Source of the DNA: Roseitalea porphyridii
Lineage (GTDB): Bacteria > Pseudomonadota > Alphaproteobacteria > Rhizobiales > Rhizobiaceae
Length of the DNA stretch: 64,000 nt
Direction: 5' to 3'
NCBI RefSeq assembly: GCF_004331955.1
Contig: NZ_CP036532.1
Coordinates: 2,790,001-2,854,000, forward strand
Part shown: positions 37,336-45,038 of the stretch, in pieces
Numbering within the stretch: position 1 is the stretch's first letter
Layout of the letters: each line of letters starts with the position of its first letter
Program-made: the position numbers and the translations under genes
The notes under the pieces: generated by a model
The model's database searches: none
Seen by the model: the letters and a program-made list of their open reading frames with translations, nothing else
What the model was told of the DNA's origin: nothing

Positions 37336-37460
37336 TGCTCGCTCACGCCAGTCCCGCTGGCGCGGGACGGCAGCGCGTGCGCGCCGAAAAGTCGGCGACG
37401 CGCGGTTGCGCTTGCGGCCTTCGGCGACGAAGCGCGGTGCCGAGAACGCGCGCCCGCTTG

Positions 37461-37556
37461 CCTCATCCTGAGGTGCGAGCGCCAATCCCCTTGCCCTTCG
37501 AGGCTCGCTGTGCTCGCACCTCAGGATGAGGGGGATTGGCCGCGAGCCTCGAAGGG
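37461..37556. repeat. Long imperfect inverted repeat
   Basis: CCTCATCCTGAGGTGCGAG (37461) has its exact inverse CTCGCACCTCAGGATGAGG about 50 bases on. Two nested pairs, CCAATCCCC/GGGGATTGG and CCCTTCGAGGCTCGC/GCGAGCCTCGAAGGG, are arranged so that two units of about 45 bases face each other. This type of CTGAGG/CCTTCGAGG repeat is frequent in Hyphomicrobiales. Confidence 0.75.
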
Positions 37557-37620
37557 CGGGGCAAGCGGTTGGACCGTTGGTGCGGTCGTTACAGGGAGGC
37601 GCGATGCCATACCCCGTACG

Positions 37621-37653
37621 CCGTCATCCTTGGGTCAAGCCCAAGGATGACGG
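37621..37653. repeat. Complete CCGTCATCC-family hairpin
   Basis: CCGTCATCCTTGGG and CCCAAGGATGACGG are perfect 14-base arms around TCAAG, 76 bases before the ychF start. It is a single complete palindrome with no second half. Confidence 0.85.
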
Positions 37654-37728
37654 CGGTGTATTCCCCTCCCCCTTGACCCTTCGGCCCGCTTCCACGAAAT
37701 AGCGGCGCACACACCAAAGGACGTTTCC

Positions 37729-38832
37729 ATGGGCTTCAAATGCGGGATCGTCGGCCTGCCCAATGTCGGCAAGTCGACGCTGTTCAACGCGCTCACGCGG
37801 ACCGCCGCCGCGCAGGCGGCCAACTACCCGTTCTGCACCATCGAGCCCAACACGGGCGAGGTCGCGGTGCCCGACCCGCGCCTCGACAAGATCGCCGCCA
37901 TCGCCAGGTCGAAGGAAGTGGTGCCCACGCGGATTTCCTTTGTCGACATTGCCGGGCTGGTGCGCGGCGCCTCCAAGGGCGAAGGGCTCGGCAACCAGTT
38001 CCTCGCCAACATCCGCGAGGTCGACGCGATCGTCCACGTGCTGCGCTGCTTCGACGATGACGACGTCACCCATGTCGAGGGCCGCGTCGATCCGGTCGCC
38101 GATGCCGAGACGGTCGAGACCGAACTGATGCTGGCCGATCTCGACAGCCTCGAGCGGCGCATCGTGCAGGTGCGCAAGCGCGCCACCGGCAAGGACAAGG
38201 AGGCGACCACCATCCTGCCGGTGATGGAGCGGGCGCTGGCGCTGCTGCAGGAGTCCAAGCCCGTGCGGCTGATGCTCGAGGGCATCGCCGCCGAGGATCT
38301 CGCGATCCTGAAGAGCCTGAACCTTCTGACCTCCAAGCCGGTGCTCTATGTCTGCAACGTCGCAGAAGACGAGGCGGCGACCGGCAACGCCCATTCGCAG
38401 GCGGTCGAAACGGTGGCCGCCGAACAGGGCGCCTCGACCATCGTGATATCGGCGGCGATCGAGGCGGAGATCGCCCAGCTCGACGGGGCCGAGGCGGCCG
38501 AGTTCCTCGACACGCTCGGGCTCGAGGAACCCGGCCTCGACCGGCTGATCCGCGCCGGTTACGAGTTGCTCGACCTGATCACCTTCTTCACCGCCGGGCC
38601 CAAGGAAAGCCGCGCCTGGACGGTGAAGAAGGGCGCCAGGGCCCCGCAGGCGGCCGGCGAGATCCACACCGATTTCGAAAAGGGCTTCATCCGCGCCCAG
38701 ACCATCGCGTTCGACGATTATGTCGGGCTCGGCGGCGAGACGGCGGCCAAGGAAGCCGGCAAGGCCCGTGACGAGGGCAAGGAGTATGTCGTCCGCGACG
38801 GCGACGTGATGCTGTTCAAGTTCAATGTTTGA
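37729..38832 (+). CDS. ychF: Redox-regulated ATPase/GTPase YchF
   Basis: The 367-residue protein is an Obg-family P-loop NTPase that prefers ATP and binds ribosomes and stress factors. The nucleotide motifs are GLPNVGKST (G1, 8-16), the G3 region VDIAGLVRGASKGEGLGNQFL with its Gly-rich insert typical of Obg/YchF, and PVLYVCNVAE (the altered G4 that explains ATP preference). A coiled-coil insertion and the C-terminal TGS domain (LLDLITFFTAGPKESRAWTVKKG, IHTDFEKGFIRA) complete the layout. A repeat field separates it from pth. Confidence 0.95.
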   Translation: MGFKCGIVGLPNVGKSTLFNALTRTAAAQAANYPFCTIEPNTGEVAVPDPRLDKIAAIARSKEVVPTRISFVDIAGLVRGASKGEGLGNQFLANIREVDAIVHVLRCFDDDDVTHVEGRVDPVADAETVETELMLADLDSLERRIVQVRKRATGKDKEATTILPVMERALALLQESKPVRLMLEGIAAEDLAILKSLNLLTSKPVLYVCNVAEDEAATGNAHSQAVETVAAEQGASTIVISAAIEAEIAQLDGAEAAEFLDTLGLEEPGLDRLIRAGYELLDLITFFTAGPKESRAWTVKKGARAPQAAGEIHTDFEKGFIRAQTIAFDDYVGLGGETAAKEAGKARDEGKEYVVRDGDVMLFKFNV

Positions 38833-38892
38833 GCGCGCCATCACGGCACCGTGACTGGCCGGCGCGGCAGCAGCCGCTACGCTTTTCCGGCC

Positions 38893-39549
38893 ATGATGAC
38901 CCAGACCCATTTTCTGGTCGCGGCCGCGCTCCTTTGCCGGCCCGAGCGCCCCGCCCGCCAGAACGCGGCGGTGCTGGCCGGCGCGTTCGCGCCCGACGCG
39001 GCCATCTACGCGCTGTTCGTCTGGTCGAAGATCGCCGGCATTCCCGAACGGCTTCTGTGGGACGAGGTCTATTTCGCCGAGCCGATGACGACCTTCACGG
39101 CGATCGGCAATTCGGCGCCGCTCTACGCGCTGGTCGCCATCTTCGGCATCGCGCTCGTCCGGCCGGCCTCGGTCGAACTGGCCGGCCCGCACGGGGCGAC
39201 GCCCGCCGGCTTCGGCCGGTTCCTGGCGCCCGGCCACACCAATGTCGCGCTCTTGTTCGCGCTCGCCGCGCTGACCCATCTGGCCGGCGACCTGCCGGTG
39301 CATGTCGGCGACGCGCACCCGCATTTCTGGCCGCTGACCGACTGGCGCTTCGTCTCGCCGGTCAGCTACTGGGACCCGCGCCATTTCGGCACGCAGTTCT
39401 CGCTGCTCGAGGCGGCGCTCGGCGTGCTGCTGTCCATCATCGTCTTCCGCCGCTTCCGCGCGCTTTGGGTGCGGGCGCTGACCGCGCTGCTGCTGGTCGC
39501 CTATGTGGCGGTGCCGGCCTATTTCATCGTCGTGCTCGGCGGCGCGTGA
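38893..39549 (+). CDS. Multi-pass membrane protein, possible YdjM-like hydrolase
   Basis: The first of two ATGs (38893) gives 218 residues with five or six hydrophobic segments. His/Asp positions suggest a relation to membrane-bound metal-dependent hydrolases of the YdjM (DUF457) type: THFLVAAALLC at the start, AGAFAPDAAIYALF, ALTHLAGDLPVHVGDAHPHFWPLTDW and SYWDPRHFG. The spacing of these residues is kept in homologues in related bacteria, but the activity has not been shown. It follows ychF by 60 bases and may be co-transcribed. Confidence 0.7.
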   Translation: MMTQTHFLVAAALLCRPERPARQNAAVLAGAFAPDAAIYALFVWSKIAGIPERLLWDEVYFAEPMTTFTAIGNSAPLYALVAIFGIALVRPASVELAGPHGATPAGFGRFLAPGHTNVALLFALAALTHLAGDLPVHVGDAHPHFWPLTDWRFVSPVSYWDPRHFGTQFSLLEAALGVLLSIIVFRRFRALWVRALTALLLVAYVAVPAYFIVVLGGA

Positions 39550-39551
39550 GG

Positions 39552-39761
39552 TCAGGTGGCCTTGTTGCCGCGCGTGTCGATGCCCAGGAGCGAATAGAGC
39601 GCGCAGCGCGACATCAGCCCGGTCGCGAGCAGCACCACGCCGACCAGCGCGACGAGCCAGCCCCAGGCGCCCATTTCGATCACGAAGAACAGCGCCAGAA
39701 GGACGATACCGGTGACGATGCGGATCATTCGGTCGGTGCTGCCGACATTGACGTTGAACAT
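39552..39761 (-). CDS. DUF2892 membrane protein
   Basis: The 69-residue protein begins MFNVNVGSTDRMIRIVTG, the standard DUF2892 start, with two membrane helices (about 15-30 and 34-52) and the end SRCALYSLLGIDT containing the conserved Cys-x-Leu-Tyr. The domain is the membrane part of E. coli YgaP (fused there to a rhodanese); free-standing copies are common and unassigned. It is convergent with the preceding gene, three bases apart. Confidence 0.88.
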   Translation of the reverse strand: MFNVNVGSTDRMIRIVTGIVLLALFFVIEMGAWGWLVALVGVVLLATGLMSRCALYSLLGIDTRGNKAT

Positions 39762-39830
39762 GGTCCATCTCCCATGGTTGCGAAGGATGGCCTATATTGA
39801 CGAACGTGAATGGACGCGCCTTGCGGCAGA

Positions 39831-40706
39831 TCAAACCGCCGAGGAATTGCGCGGCCCGATGCGCACGATGCCCGACGAGATCGCCAGCCCGGCAAGGATC
39901 AGCGCCCCGCCCGCGAAGATCGGCCAGCCGGGCCGTTCGCCCAGGAACACGATGCTCGCCACCACCGAAACCGCCGGCATCAGCATGATGAACGGCGTCA
40001 CCTGGCTGACCGGGTTGCGCCGCATCAGGTCGAACCAGATGACGTAGGCAAGCGCGAAGGCAACCAGCGCGATGAAGGCAAGGCCCGCCCAGGCGGCCGG
40101 CGATGCGGTGGTCAGCGCGGTCCACTGACCGGTTTCGAAGATGAGCGTGAACACCACCAGTTGCGCCGCCCCGTGCAGCGCGACGCGCTTCAGAAGCACC
40201 GCGCCGTCGTCGCGGCCGAGCTTTGCGATCAGCACCTGGCCGAGCCCCCAGACCGCGCCGCCGACGATCATCAGCGCCACGTAGAACGGCGCCGGACGCT
40301 CGGCCGGCAACCCGGCGATGATGACGACGCCGACCAGCGCGACGACAAAGGCGCCGAGCTTGGCCGGCGCGAACGGTTCGGTGCGCAGCGCCCACGCCCA
40401 CAGCACCGAAAGCGGGACCTGGAACTGGGCGATGATCACGCCCGTCGACGCCTCAAGACCCGACAGGGCCGAGAAGATCAGCGCCGCCTGCCCGGAGACC
40501 GCAAACAGCGCAATCAGCGCACCGGACAGGTGCGAGGTCACCGGCCGCCGCCGCTCGAAGGCGATCAGCGCCAGCGCCGTGACCGCGAAGCTGATCGCCA
40601 TGATCAGGATCGGCGGGAACTGCTCCATCGTCGGCTTGAGCACGGTGAAGCCCAGCCCCCACATGGAGACCACGAAGGCGGCGAGCGCGATGTCGCGCGG
40701 TCCCAT
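39831..40706 (-). CDS. EamA/DMT-family transporter
   Basis: The 291-residue protein has ten membrane segments in two EamA repeats. The start is MGPRDIALAAFVVSMWGLGFTV; the second repeat contains VGGAVWGLGQVLIAKLG and AYVIWFDLMRRNPVSQVTPFIMLMPAVSVVASIVFLGE, the usual end-of-EamA pattern. Family members export amino acids, purines or other metabolites. It precedes apt in reverse order by six bases, so the two share a transcript with apt first; a purine-related cargo is possible but speculative. Confidence 0.88.
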   Translation of the reverse strand: MGPRDIALAAFVVSMWGLGFTVLKPTMEQFPPILIMAISFAVTALALIAFERRRPVTSHLSGALIALFAVSGQAALIFSALSGLEASTGVIIAQFQVPLSVLWAWALRTEPFAPAKLGAFVVALVGVVIIAGLPAERPAPFYVALMIVGGAVWGLGQVLIAKLGRDDGAVLLKRVALHGAAQLVVFTLIFETGQWTALTTASPAAWAGLAFIALVAFALAYVIWFDLMRRNPVSQVTPFIMLMPAVSVVASIVFLGERPGWPIFAGGALILAGLAISSGIVRIGPRNSSAV

Positions 40707-40712
40707 GGCGGC

Positions 40713-41252
40713 TCAGTCGCCCTCGAACTCGATCAGCGTGCGCACCGGCACGCCGAGCGCCTCGATCTTCCGGCGGCCGCCGAGATCGGGCAGGTCGATG
40801 ACGAAGCAGGACGCGACCACCTCGGCGCCCATCTGCTGCAGGAGCTTGACCGCGCCCTCGGCCGTGCCGCCGGTGGCGATCAGATCGTCGACGAGGATCA
40901 CCTTCTCGCCGGCCTTCACCGCGTCCTTGTGCATCTCCATCTCGTCGACGCCATATTCGAGACTGTAGGCGATGCGAACGGTCTCGTGCGGCAGCTTGCC
41001 CTTCTTGCGGATCGGCACGAAGCCGGCCGAAAGCTGGTGCGACATCGCTCCGCCCAGGATGAAGCCGCGCGCCTCGACGCCGGCGATCTTGTCGATCTTG
41101 GTGCCCGCATAGGGGTGGACGAGTTCGTCGATCGCCCGACGGAACGCCGAGGCGTTGCCGAGCAGCGTGGTGATGTCGCGGAAGACGATTCCGGGCTTGG
41201 GATAGTCCGGTATCGAGCGGATGGCCGCTTCAAGCGTTTCGGTCAGCGTCAT
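40713..41252 (-). CDS. apt: Adenine phosphoribosyltransferase
   Basis: The start is either 41252 or an in-frame ATG two codons upstream; GGGGG lies at better spacing for 41252, giving 179 residues, the usual size. Apt salvages adenine to AMP using PRPP. Key features are [32 protein letters not shown], the flexible loop [11 protein letters not shown] and the PRPP motif [14 protein letters not shown]. It is the first gene of an apt-EamA pair. Confidence 0.94.
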   Translation of the reverse strand: MTLTETLEAAIRSIPDYPKPGIVFRDITTLLGNASAFRRAIDELVHPYAGTKIDKIAGVEARGFILGGAMSHQLSAGFVPIRKKGKLPHETVRIAYSLEYGVDEMEMHKDAVKAGEKVILVDDLIATGGTAEGAVKLLQQMGAEVVASCFVIDLPDLGGRRKIEALGVPVRTLIEFEGD

Positions 41253-41383
41253 CGGCATCGCCCCCGGCAGAACACAAACGCGCCCTTGATAGACAGGCGC
41301 CGGGCAAACGGCAAAGGAAAAGGGCGTGCGTTGACGCCACCCCCGCCCCACCCTACTCTCGCCGCGTTCTGGAGGCGATTGCG

Positions 41384-41743
41384 ATGATGATCGAAATTCG
41401 CGACGACGTGATCTGGTTCAATCAGCTTGAGAGCGAACCTGCGCTCCTGCGTCGACTTTCGGCGCTCGAGGAGGACGAACAGATCACGCTCAGGGTCGAT
41501 GACATCGAAGGGCGTTGGGCTCGCATGAAGACCGGCAAGGATGGTCGACCCACGCACGGCATCAAGCCGGTCGGAGCCATGGCGATCGTCTGGAGGAGGC
41601 TGCAGGCGCGGCGCGGCGAGGCCGTGCGCATCGAATGGCCGGACGCGGCGGGCGACGGCTATCTGGAGATGCTCGACGAAACGCTGGACGAATGGCGGTC
41701 GGCCGAGGACGAAGCGGCGTTCGGTGACCTTCGACCGCTTTGA
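41384..41743 (+). CDS. Probable antitoxin partner of MazF, unfamiliar family
   Basis: The 119-residue protein overlaps the following MazF gene by 20 bases, the usual sign of an antitoxin gene. It is acidic overall. The N-terminal 50 residues ([30 protein letters not shown], then [18 protein letters not shown]) look like a small alpha/beta fold; the middle carries [17 protein letters not shown], and the C-terminus is an acidic helix ([19 protein letters not shown]) of the kind that wraps a toxin. I recognise neither AbrB, ribbon-helix-helix nor Phd motifs. The antitoxin role is inferred from position and charge. Confidence 0.6.
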   Translation: MMIEIRDDVIWFNQLESEPALLRRLSALEEDEQITLRVDDIEGRWARMKTGKDGRPTHGIKPVGAMAIVWRRLQARRGEAVRIEWPDAAGDGYLEMLDETLDEWRSAEDEAAFGDLRPL

Positions 41744-42062
41744 CGTCGCGCTTACGCGGTTCCCGTTCACGGAAAAGCGCGGGCAGAAGGTCCGCCCCGT
41801 CGCCGTCCTGAGCGACCGGACCTTTCACGAAGCGCACAATCATCTGATCGGCGCGATGATCACCACGGCCGCCAACACGCGGTGGCCCAGCGACGTTGCC
41901 ATCGTCAGCTACCGCGAAGCTGGACTGCGGACGCCGTGCGTCGTCCGGCTCAAGCTTTTCACGCTGCAACTCGATCTCGTCCACGGCCGCCTGGGTTCTC
42001 TGGCCGACCCCGATCGCCAACCGATCCGTCGCGCGGTCGAGCGCGCCATCTGTCCGAAATGA
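41724..42062 (+). CDS. PemK/MazF-family endoribonuclease toxin
   Basis: Translation from the GTG at 41724, inside the upstream gene, gives 112 residues. MazF features are [26 protein letters not shown] (strand-rich start with the conserved Arg-Pro-Ala/Val-Val), then GAMITTAANTRWPSDVAI and the Leu/Arg rich VRLKLFTLQLDLVHGRLG with a helix after it. MazF proteins cut single-stranded mRNA at short sites. The overlap with the preceding gene means translational coupling. A hairpin lies two bases after the stop. Confidence 0.85.
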   Translation: MTFDRFDVALTRFPFTEKRGQKVRPVAVLSDRTFHEAHNHLIGAMITTAANTRWPSDVAIVSYREAGLRTPCVVRLKLFTLQLDLVHGRLGSLADPDRQPIRRAVERAICPK

Positions 42063-42063
42063 A

Positions 42064-42090
42064 GAAGGGCGCCCGCTCGGGACGCCCTTC
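42064..42090 (-). terminator. Hairpin terminator between mazF and petC
   Basis: GAAGGGCG and CGCCCTTC are 8-base arms around an 11-base loop, in the 53-base gap between two convergent stops. On the minus strand it is followed by TTCATTTC, a weak T-rich tail, which suits the end of the petABC transcript; it may also stop mazF. Confidence 0.55.
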
Positions 42091-42115
42091 GTGATCGTCG
42101 GATCGACAAATCGGG

Positions 42116-42949
42116 TCAGTGCTCGACGCGCGACCAGACCTGCTTCTTGGACAAATACAGGAGCGCGGCGAAGATCAGCAGGAACACCATCACGCGGAAG
42201 CCGAGCTGCTTGCGCTCCTCGAGATGCGGTTCGGCCGTCCACATCAGGAACGCCGAAACGTCCTTGGCCATGTTGGAGACCGTCGCCTCGGTGCCGTCGT
42301 CGAATTCGTGCATGTCAGGGAACAGCGGCGGCGCCATCGCCAGCGCCACGCCGCTGGCGAAATAGGGGTTGTACCACAGGCCCTCGGGCACGTTGACGTC
42401 CTCGGGCACCTCGTCCTTGTAGCCGGTCAGCAGCGAATAGATGTAGTCCGGCCCGTTCTCGGTATACATGCGGAACGGGTCGAGCACGAAGGCGGGGAAG
42501 CCGCGGATGGGCGCCCTCGCCTTGGCGATCAGCGAAAGGTCCGGCGGATAGGCACCGGCATTGGCCGCCCGCGCCGCTTCCTCGTTCGGGAACGGCGATG
42601 GGAAGGCGTCGGCGGCGGTGGCCGGCCGGAAGAACATGTCGCCGAACTCGTCCGGACCGTCCTCGACCTCGTACTGCGAGGCGAGCGCCTCGATCTGCTC
42701 GGGCGAGTAGCCAAGGTCCGCCAGGTTGCGGAAGTTCACCCGGCTGAGCGCGTGGCATGCCGAGCAGTTCTCGGTGTAGATCTTCAGACCGCGCTGAAGC
42801 TGGGCCTGATCGAACGTGCCGAACGGGCCGGCGAAGGTCCAGCTCTGCTCGCGCGGCTTGTTCTTGGGATATTCGGCCGCGAACGCGCCTCCTGCCATGA
42901 CGGTCATGGCGACGGCGGCGACAGCGAGCCTTGCAATCATCTGTTTCAT
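42116..42949 (-). CDS. petC: Cytochrome c1 of the bc1 complex
   Basis: The 277-residue protein has a signal peptide (1-25, ending GAFA), the haem c motif CSACH (Cys 62, Cys 65, His 66) followed by ALSRVNFRNLADLGYS, the axial Met in the region GVALAMAPPLFPD, and a C-terminal membrane anchor (LGFRVMVFLLIFAALLYLSK). It accepts electrons from the Rieske protein and hands them to cytochrome c. It is last in the petABC operon, 30 bases after petB. A hairpin follows its stop. Confidence 0.95.
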   Translation of the reverse strand: MKQMIARLAVAAVAMTVMAGGAFAAEYPKNKPREQSWTFAGPFGTFDQAQLQRGLKIYTENCSACHALSRVNFRNLADLGYSPEQIEALASQYEVEDGPDEFGDMFFRPATAADAFPSPFPNEEAARAANAGAYPPDLSLIAKARAPIRGFPAFVLDPFRMYTENGPDYIYSLLTGYKDEVPEDVNVPEGLWYNPYFASGVALAMAPPLFPDMHEFDDGTEATVSNMAKDVSAFLMWTAEPHLEERKQLGFRVMVFLLIFAALLYLSKKQVWSRVEH

Positions 42950-42979
42950 TGCCTTGTCCTTGTCCCTTGCTGCCGGCCG

Positions 42980-44293
42980 TCAGGCCCTGTCGTCCGGGGC
43001 CGCGGTGGCCGCGCCGACCTGCGGCGCGCCCGAACCCTTGGACGAGCGGTCCAGAACCGCCTCGGTGATCGAATTGGGCGTGCGCCTTGGCTTCTCGATC
43101 AGCCCCAGAAGCGGCATGACGATCAGGAAGAAGGCGAAGTAGAACGCCGTACCGAACTGGGCGAGCGCGACATAGACCCCTTCGGCGGGCTGCGAACCGA
43201 GCCAGCCAAGGAAGATCGCGTTGATCACGAACAGCCAGAAGAACAGCTTGTACCAGGGCCGGTAGACCGCCGAGCGCACCTTGGACGTATCCAGCCAAGG
43301 CACGACGAACAGGATCGCCACGGCGCCGAACATCGCGATCACGCCGCCGAGCTTGGAGGTGATCGGACCGATGTCGAAGGTGATGGCGCGCAGGATCGCG
43401 TAGAACGGCAGGAAGTACCATTCGGGCACGATGTGCGCGGGCGTCACCATCGGGTCGGCCGGGATGTAGTTGTCCGCGTGGCCCAGGAAGTTGGGCATGT
43501 AGAAGACGAAGTAGGCATAGAGCGCCAGGAACACGACCAGCGCGAACGCATCCTTGATCGTCGCATAGGGCGTGAACGGGACGGTGTCGGTCTTCGACTT
43601 CACCTCGATGCCGGTCGGATTGGTCTGGCCGGTCACGTGCAGCGCCCAAACGTGCAGGATGACGACACCGGCGATCATGAACGGCAGCAGGTAGTGCAGC
43701 GAGAAGAACCGGTTCAGCGTCGGATCGCCGACCGCGTATCCACCCAGCAGAAGCTGCTGGATCGGCTCGCCGACCACCGGGAAGGCGGTGAAGAAGCCGG
43801 TGATCACCGTGGCGCCCCAGAAGGACATCTGGCCCCAGGGCAGCACGTAGCCCATGAAGGCGGTCGCCATCATCAAGAGATAGATGATGCAGCCCAGGAT
43901 CCACAGGAGCTCGCGCGGCGCCTTGTAGGAGCCGTAGTAGAGCCCGCGGAAGATGTGCAGATACACCGCCAGGAAGAAGAAGTGCGCGCCGTTCTGGTGC
44001 ATGTAGCGCAGCAGCCAGCCCGAATTGACGTCGCGCATGATGTGCTCGACGCTGTCGAACGCCTCGTCGGCGCTCGGCACATAGTGCATGGCGAGCACCA
44101 CGCCGGTAAGGATCTGGATGACCAGGAAGATCGAGAGGATGCCGCCGAACGTGTAGGCGTAGTTGAGGTTGCGCGGCACCGGGTAGGCGACGAAACTGTC
44201 GTACATGAGTCGCGGCAGCGGCATGCGCGCGTCGACCCATTTGCCGACGCCGGTCGTCGGTGTGTAAGTGCCGTGATGTTCAAGCTTGCTCAT
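42980..44293 (-). CDS. petB: Cytochrome b of the bc1 complex
   Basis: The ATG at 44293 gives 437 residues, typical for alphaproteobacterial cytochrome b. Eight membrane helices hold two haems b; His ligands lie in [10 protein letters not shown] with [19 protein letters not shown] and in the later [18 protein letters not shown] segment. The Qo-site motif is PEWYF ([15 protein letters not shown]). The complex oxidises ubiquinol and pumps protons. The first gene of the operon, petA, ends 11 bases before this start. Confidence 0.95.
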   Translation of the reverse strand: MSKLEHHGTYTPTTGVGKWVDARMPLPRLMYDSFVAYPVPRNLNYAYTFGGILSIFLVIQILTGVVLAMHYVPSADEAFDSVEHIMRDVNSGWLLRYMHQNGAHFFFLAVYLHIFRGLYYGSYKAPRELLWILGCIIYLLMMATAFMGYVLPWGQMSFWGATVITGFFTAFPVVGEPIQQLLLGGYAVGDPTLNRFFSLHYLLPFMIAGVVILHVWALHVTGQTNPTGIEVKSKTDTVPFTPYATIKDAFALVVFLALYAYFVFYMPNFLGHADNYIPADPMVTPAHIVPEWYFLPFYAILRAITFDIGPITSKLGGVIAMFGAVAILFVVPWLDTSKVRSAVYRPWYKLFFWLFVINAIFLGWLGSQPAEGVYVALAQFGTAFYFAFFLIVMPLLGLIEKPRRTPNSITEAVLDRSSKGSGAPQVGAATAAPDDRA

Positions 44294-44304
44294 CGAATGA
44301 ACTC

Positions 44305-44883
44305 CTAGGCCTGGTCGGTTCCGACCACCAGCGTGGTGGCGTCGGCGAACACATAGGGCGGCAGCGGCAGGTTGATCGGCGCGGGGCCGCGCAGGATGCG
44401 GCCGGTCATGTCGAACACCGAGCCGTGGCACGGGCAGAACCAGCCTTCCGGCGCGTTGTCGACCGTGTTGGGCACGCAGCCCAGATGGGTGCAGGTGGCC
44501 GAGACGATCACCCATTCGGGGTTGGCCGACTCTTCGGCGGCCGCGATGCGCCCGTCGACCGGCGCATAGTCCTTCATGTCGCCCTCGGTCAGTTCGGACG
44601 CGGAGGCGATCTCTTCCTCGGTCAGGTGCCGCACGAAGTAGGGGTTCGAACGCCACGTCACGATGATCGTGCCGCCCGGCTCGATCGCGCTCAGATCGAC
44701 ATCGATCGGCAGGCCGGCCGCGCGCACGTCCGCATCGGGGCGCATCTGGTCGATGAACGGCCACAGCGCCGCGGCGGCGCCGACCGCGCCGACCATGCCC
44801 GTCGCAACATAGATGAAGTCACGGCGGGTCGGCATTTCGCCGTCCTGCCCCTGGCCCGTTTCGTTGTGGGTCGCGTCTGTCAC
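44305..44883 (-). CDS. petA: Rieske iron-sulfur subunit of the bc1 complex
   Basis: A GTG at 44883 with AGGA upstream fits better than a TTG 21 bases further, and gives 192 residues. A twin-arginine signal-anchor ([12 protein letters not shown], then a membrane segment) precedes the Rieske domain. The cluster ligands are Cys 131 and His 133 in CTHLGC and Cys 150 and His 153 in CPCHGS, with Cys 136 and Cys 152 for the disulfide. It accepts electrons from ubiquinol at the Qo site and passes them to cytochrome c1. It is the first gene of petABC. Confidence 0.95.
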   Translation of the reverse strand: MTDATHNETGQGQDGEMPTRRDFIYVATGMVGAVGAAAALWPFIDQMRPDADVRAAGLPIDVDLSAIEPGGTIIVTWRSNPYFVRHLTEEEIASASELTEGDMKDYAPVDGRIAAAEESANPEWVIVSATCTHLGCVPNTVDNAPEGWFCPCHGSVFDMTGRILRGPAPINLPLPPYVFADATTLVVGTDQA

Positions 44884-45008
44884 GAGACGTCCTTTCCTGG
44901 CCAATAAATTCGGTGTCTAAAAGTCAGGATTTGCGCGCTTTTCCGCCGCAATTCGGCGAGGTAACTATTCCGGCCTGCCCCGCTTGTCCACCCTAGACGA
45001 TCGCAGGA

Positions 45009-45021
45009 CGACACTGTGTCG
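45009..45021. promoter_or_regulatory. Palindrome in the petA upstream region
   Basis: CGACACTGTGTCG is a perfect palindrome with a single central base, about 125 bases upstream of petA on the minus strand and 18 bases past the ABC exporter stop. It could be an operator for petABC control; no regulator can be assigned from the sequence. Confidence 0.35.
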
Positions 45022-45038
45022 CAAATGGCCGCCCGCGC

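Larger units (their letters stand above)
36255..37728. other. 1.5-kb repeat field without genes
   Basis: Between the PepSY promoter region and ychF I see no supportable gene. Open frames here are read-through of palindromes (36318-36350, 36430-36535, 36585-36743, 36858-36898), a 410-bp structured repeat (36908-37335), a degraded GC-rich stretch, a long inverted repeat (37461-37556) and a hairpin (37621-37653). The field splits the expected rplY-pth-ychF order, together with the PepSY operon. Confidence 0.7.

Noticed and set aside
42119..44308. A 729-codon plus-strand open frame
   Set aside because: It is antisense to petC and petB, which have full haem and quinone-site motifs.
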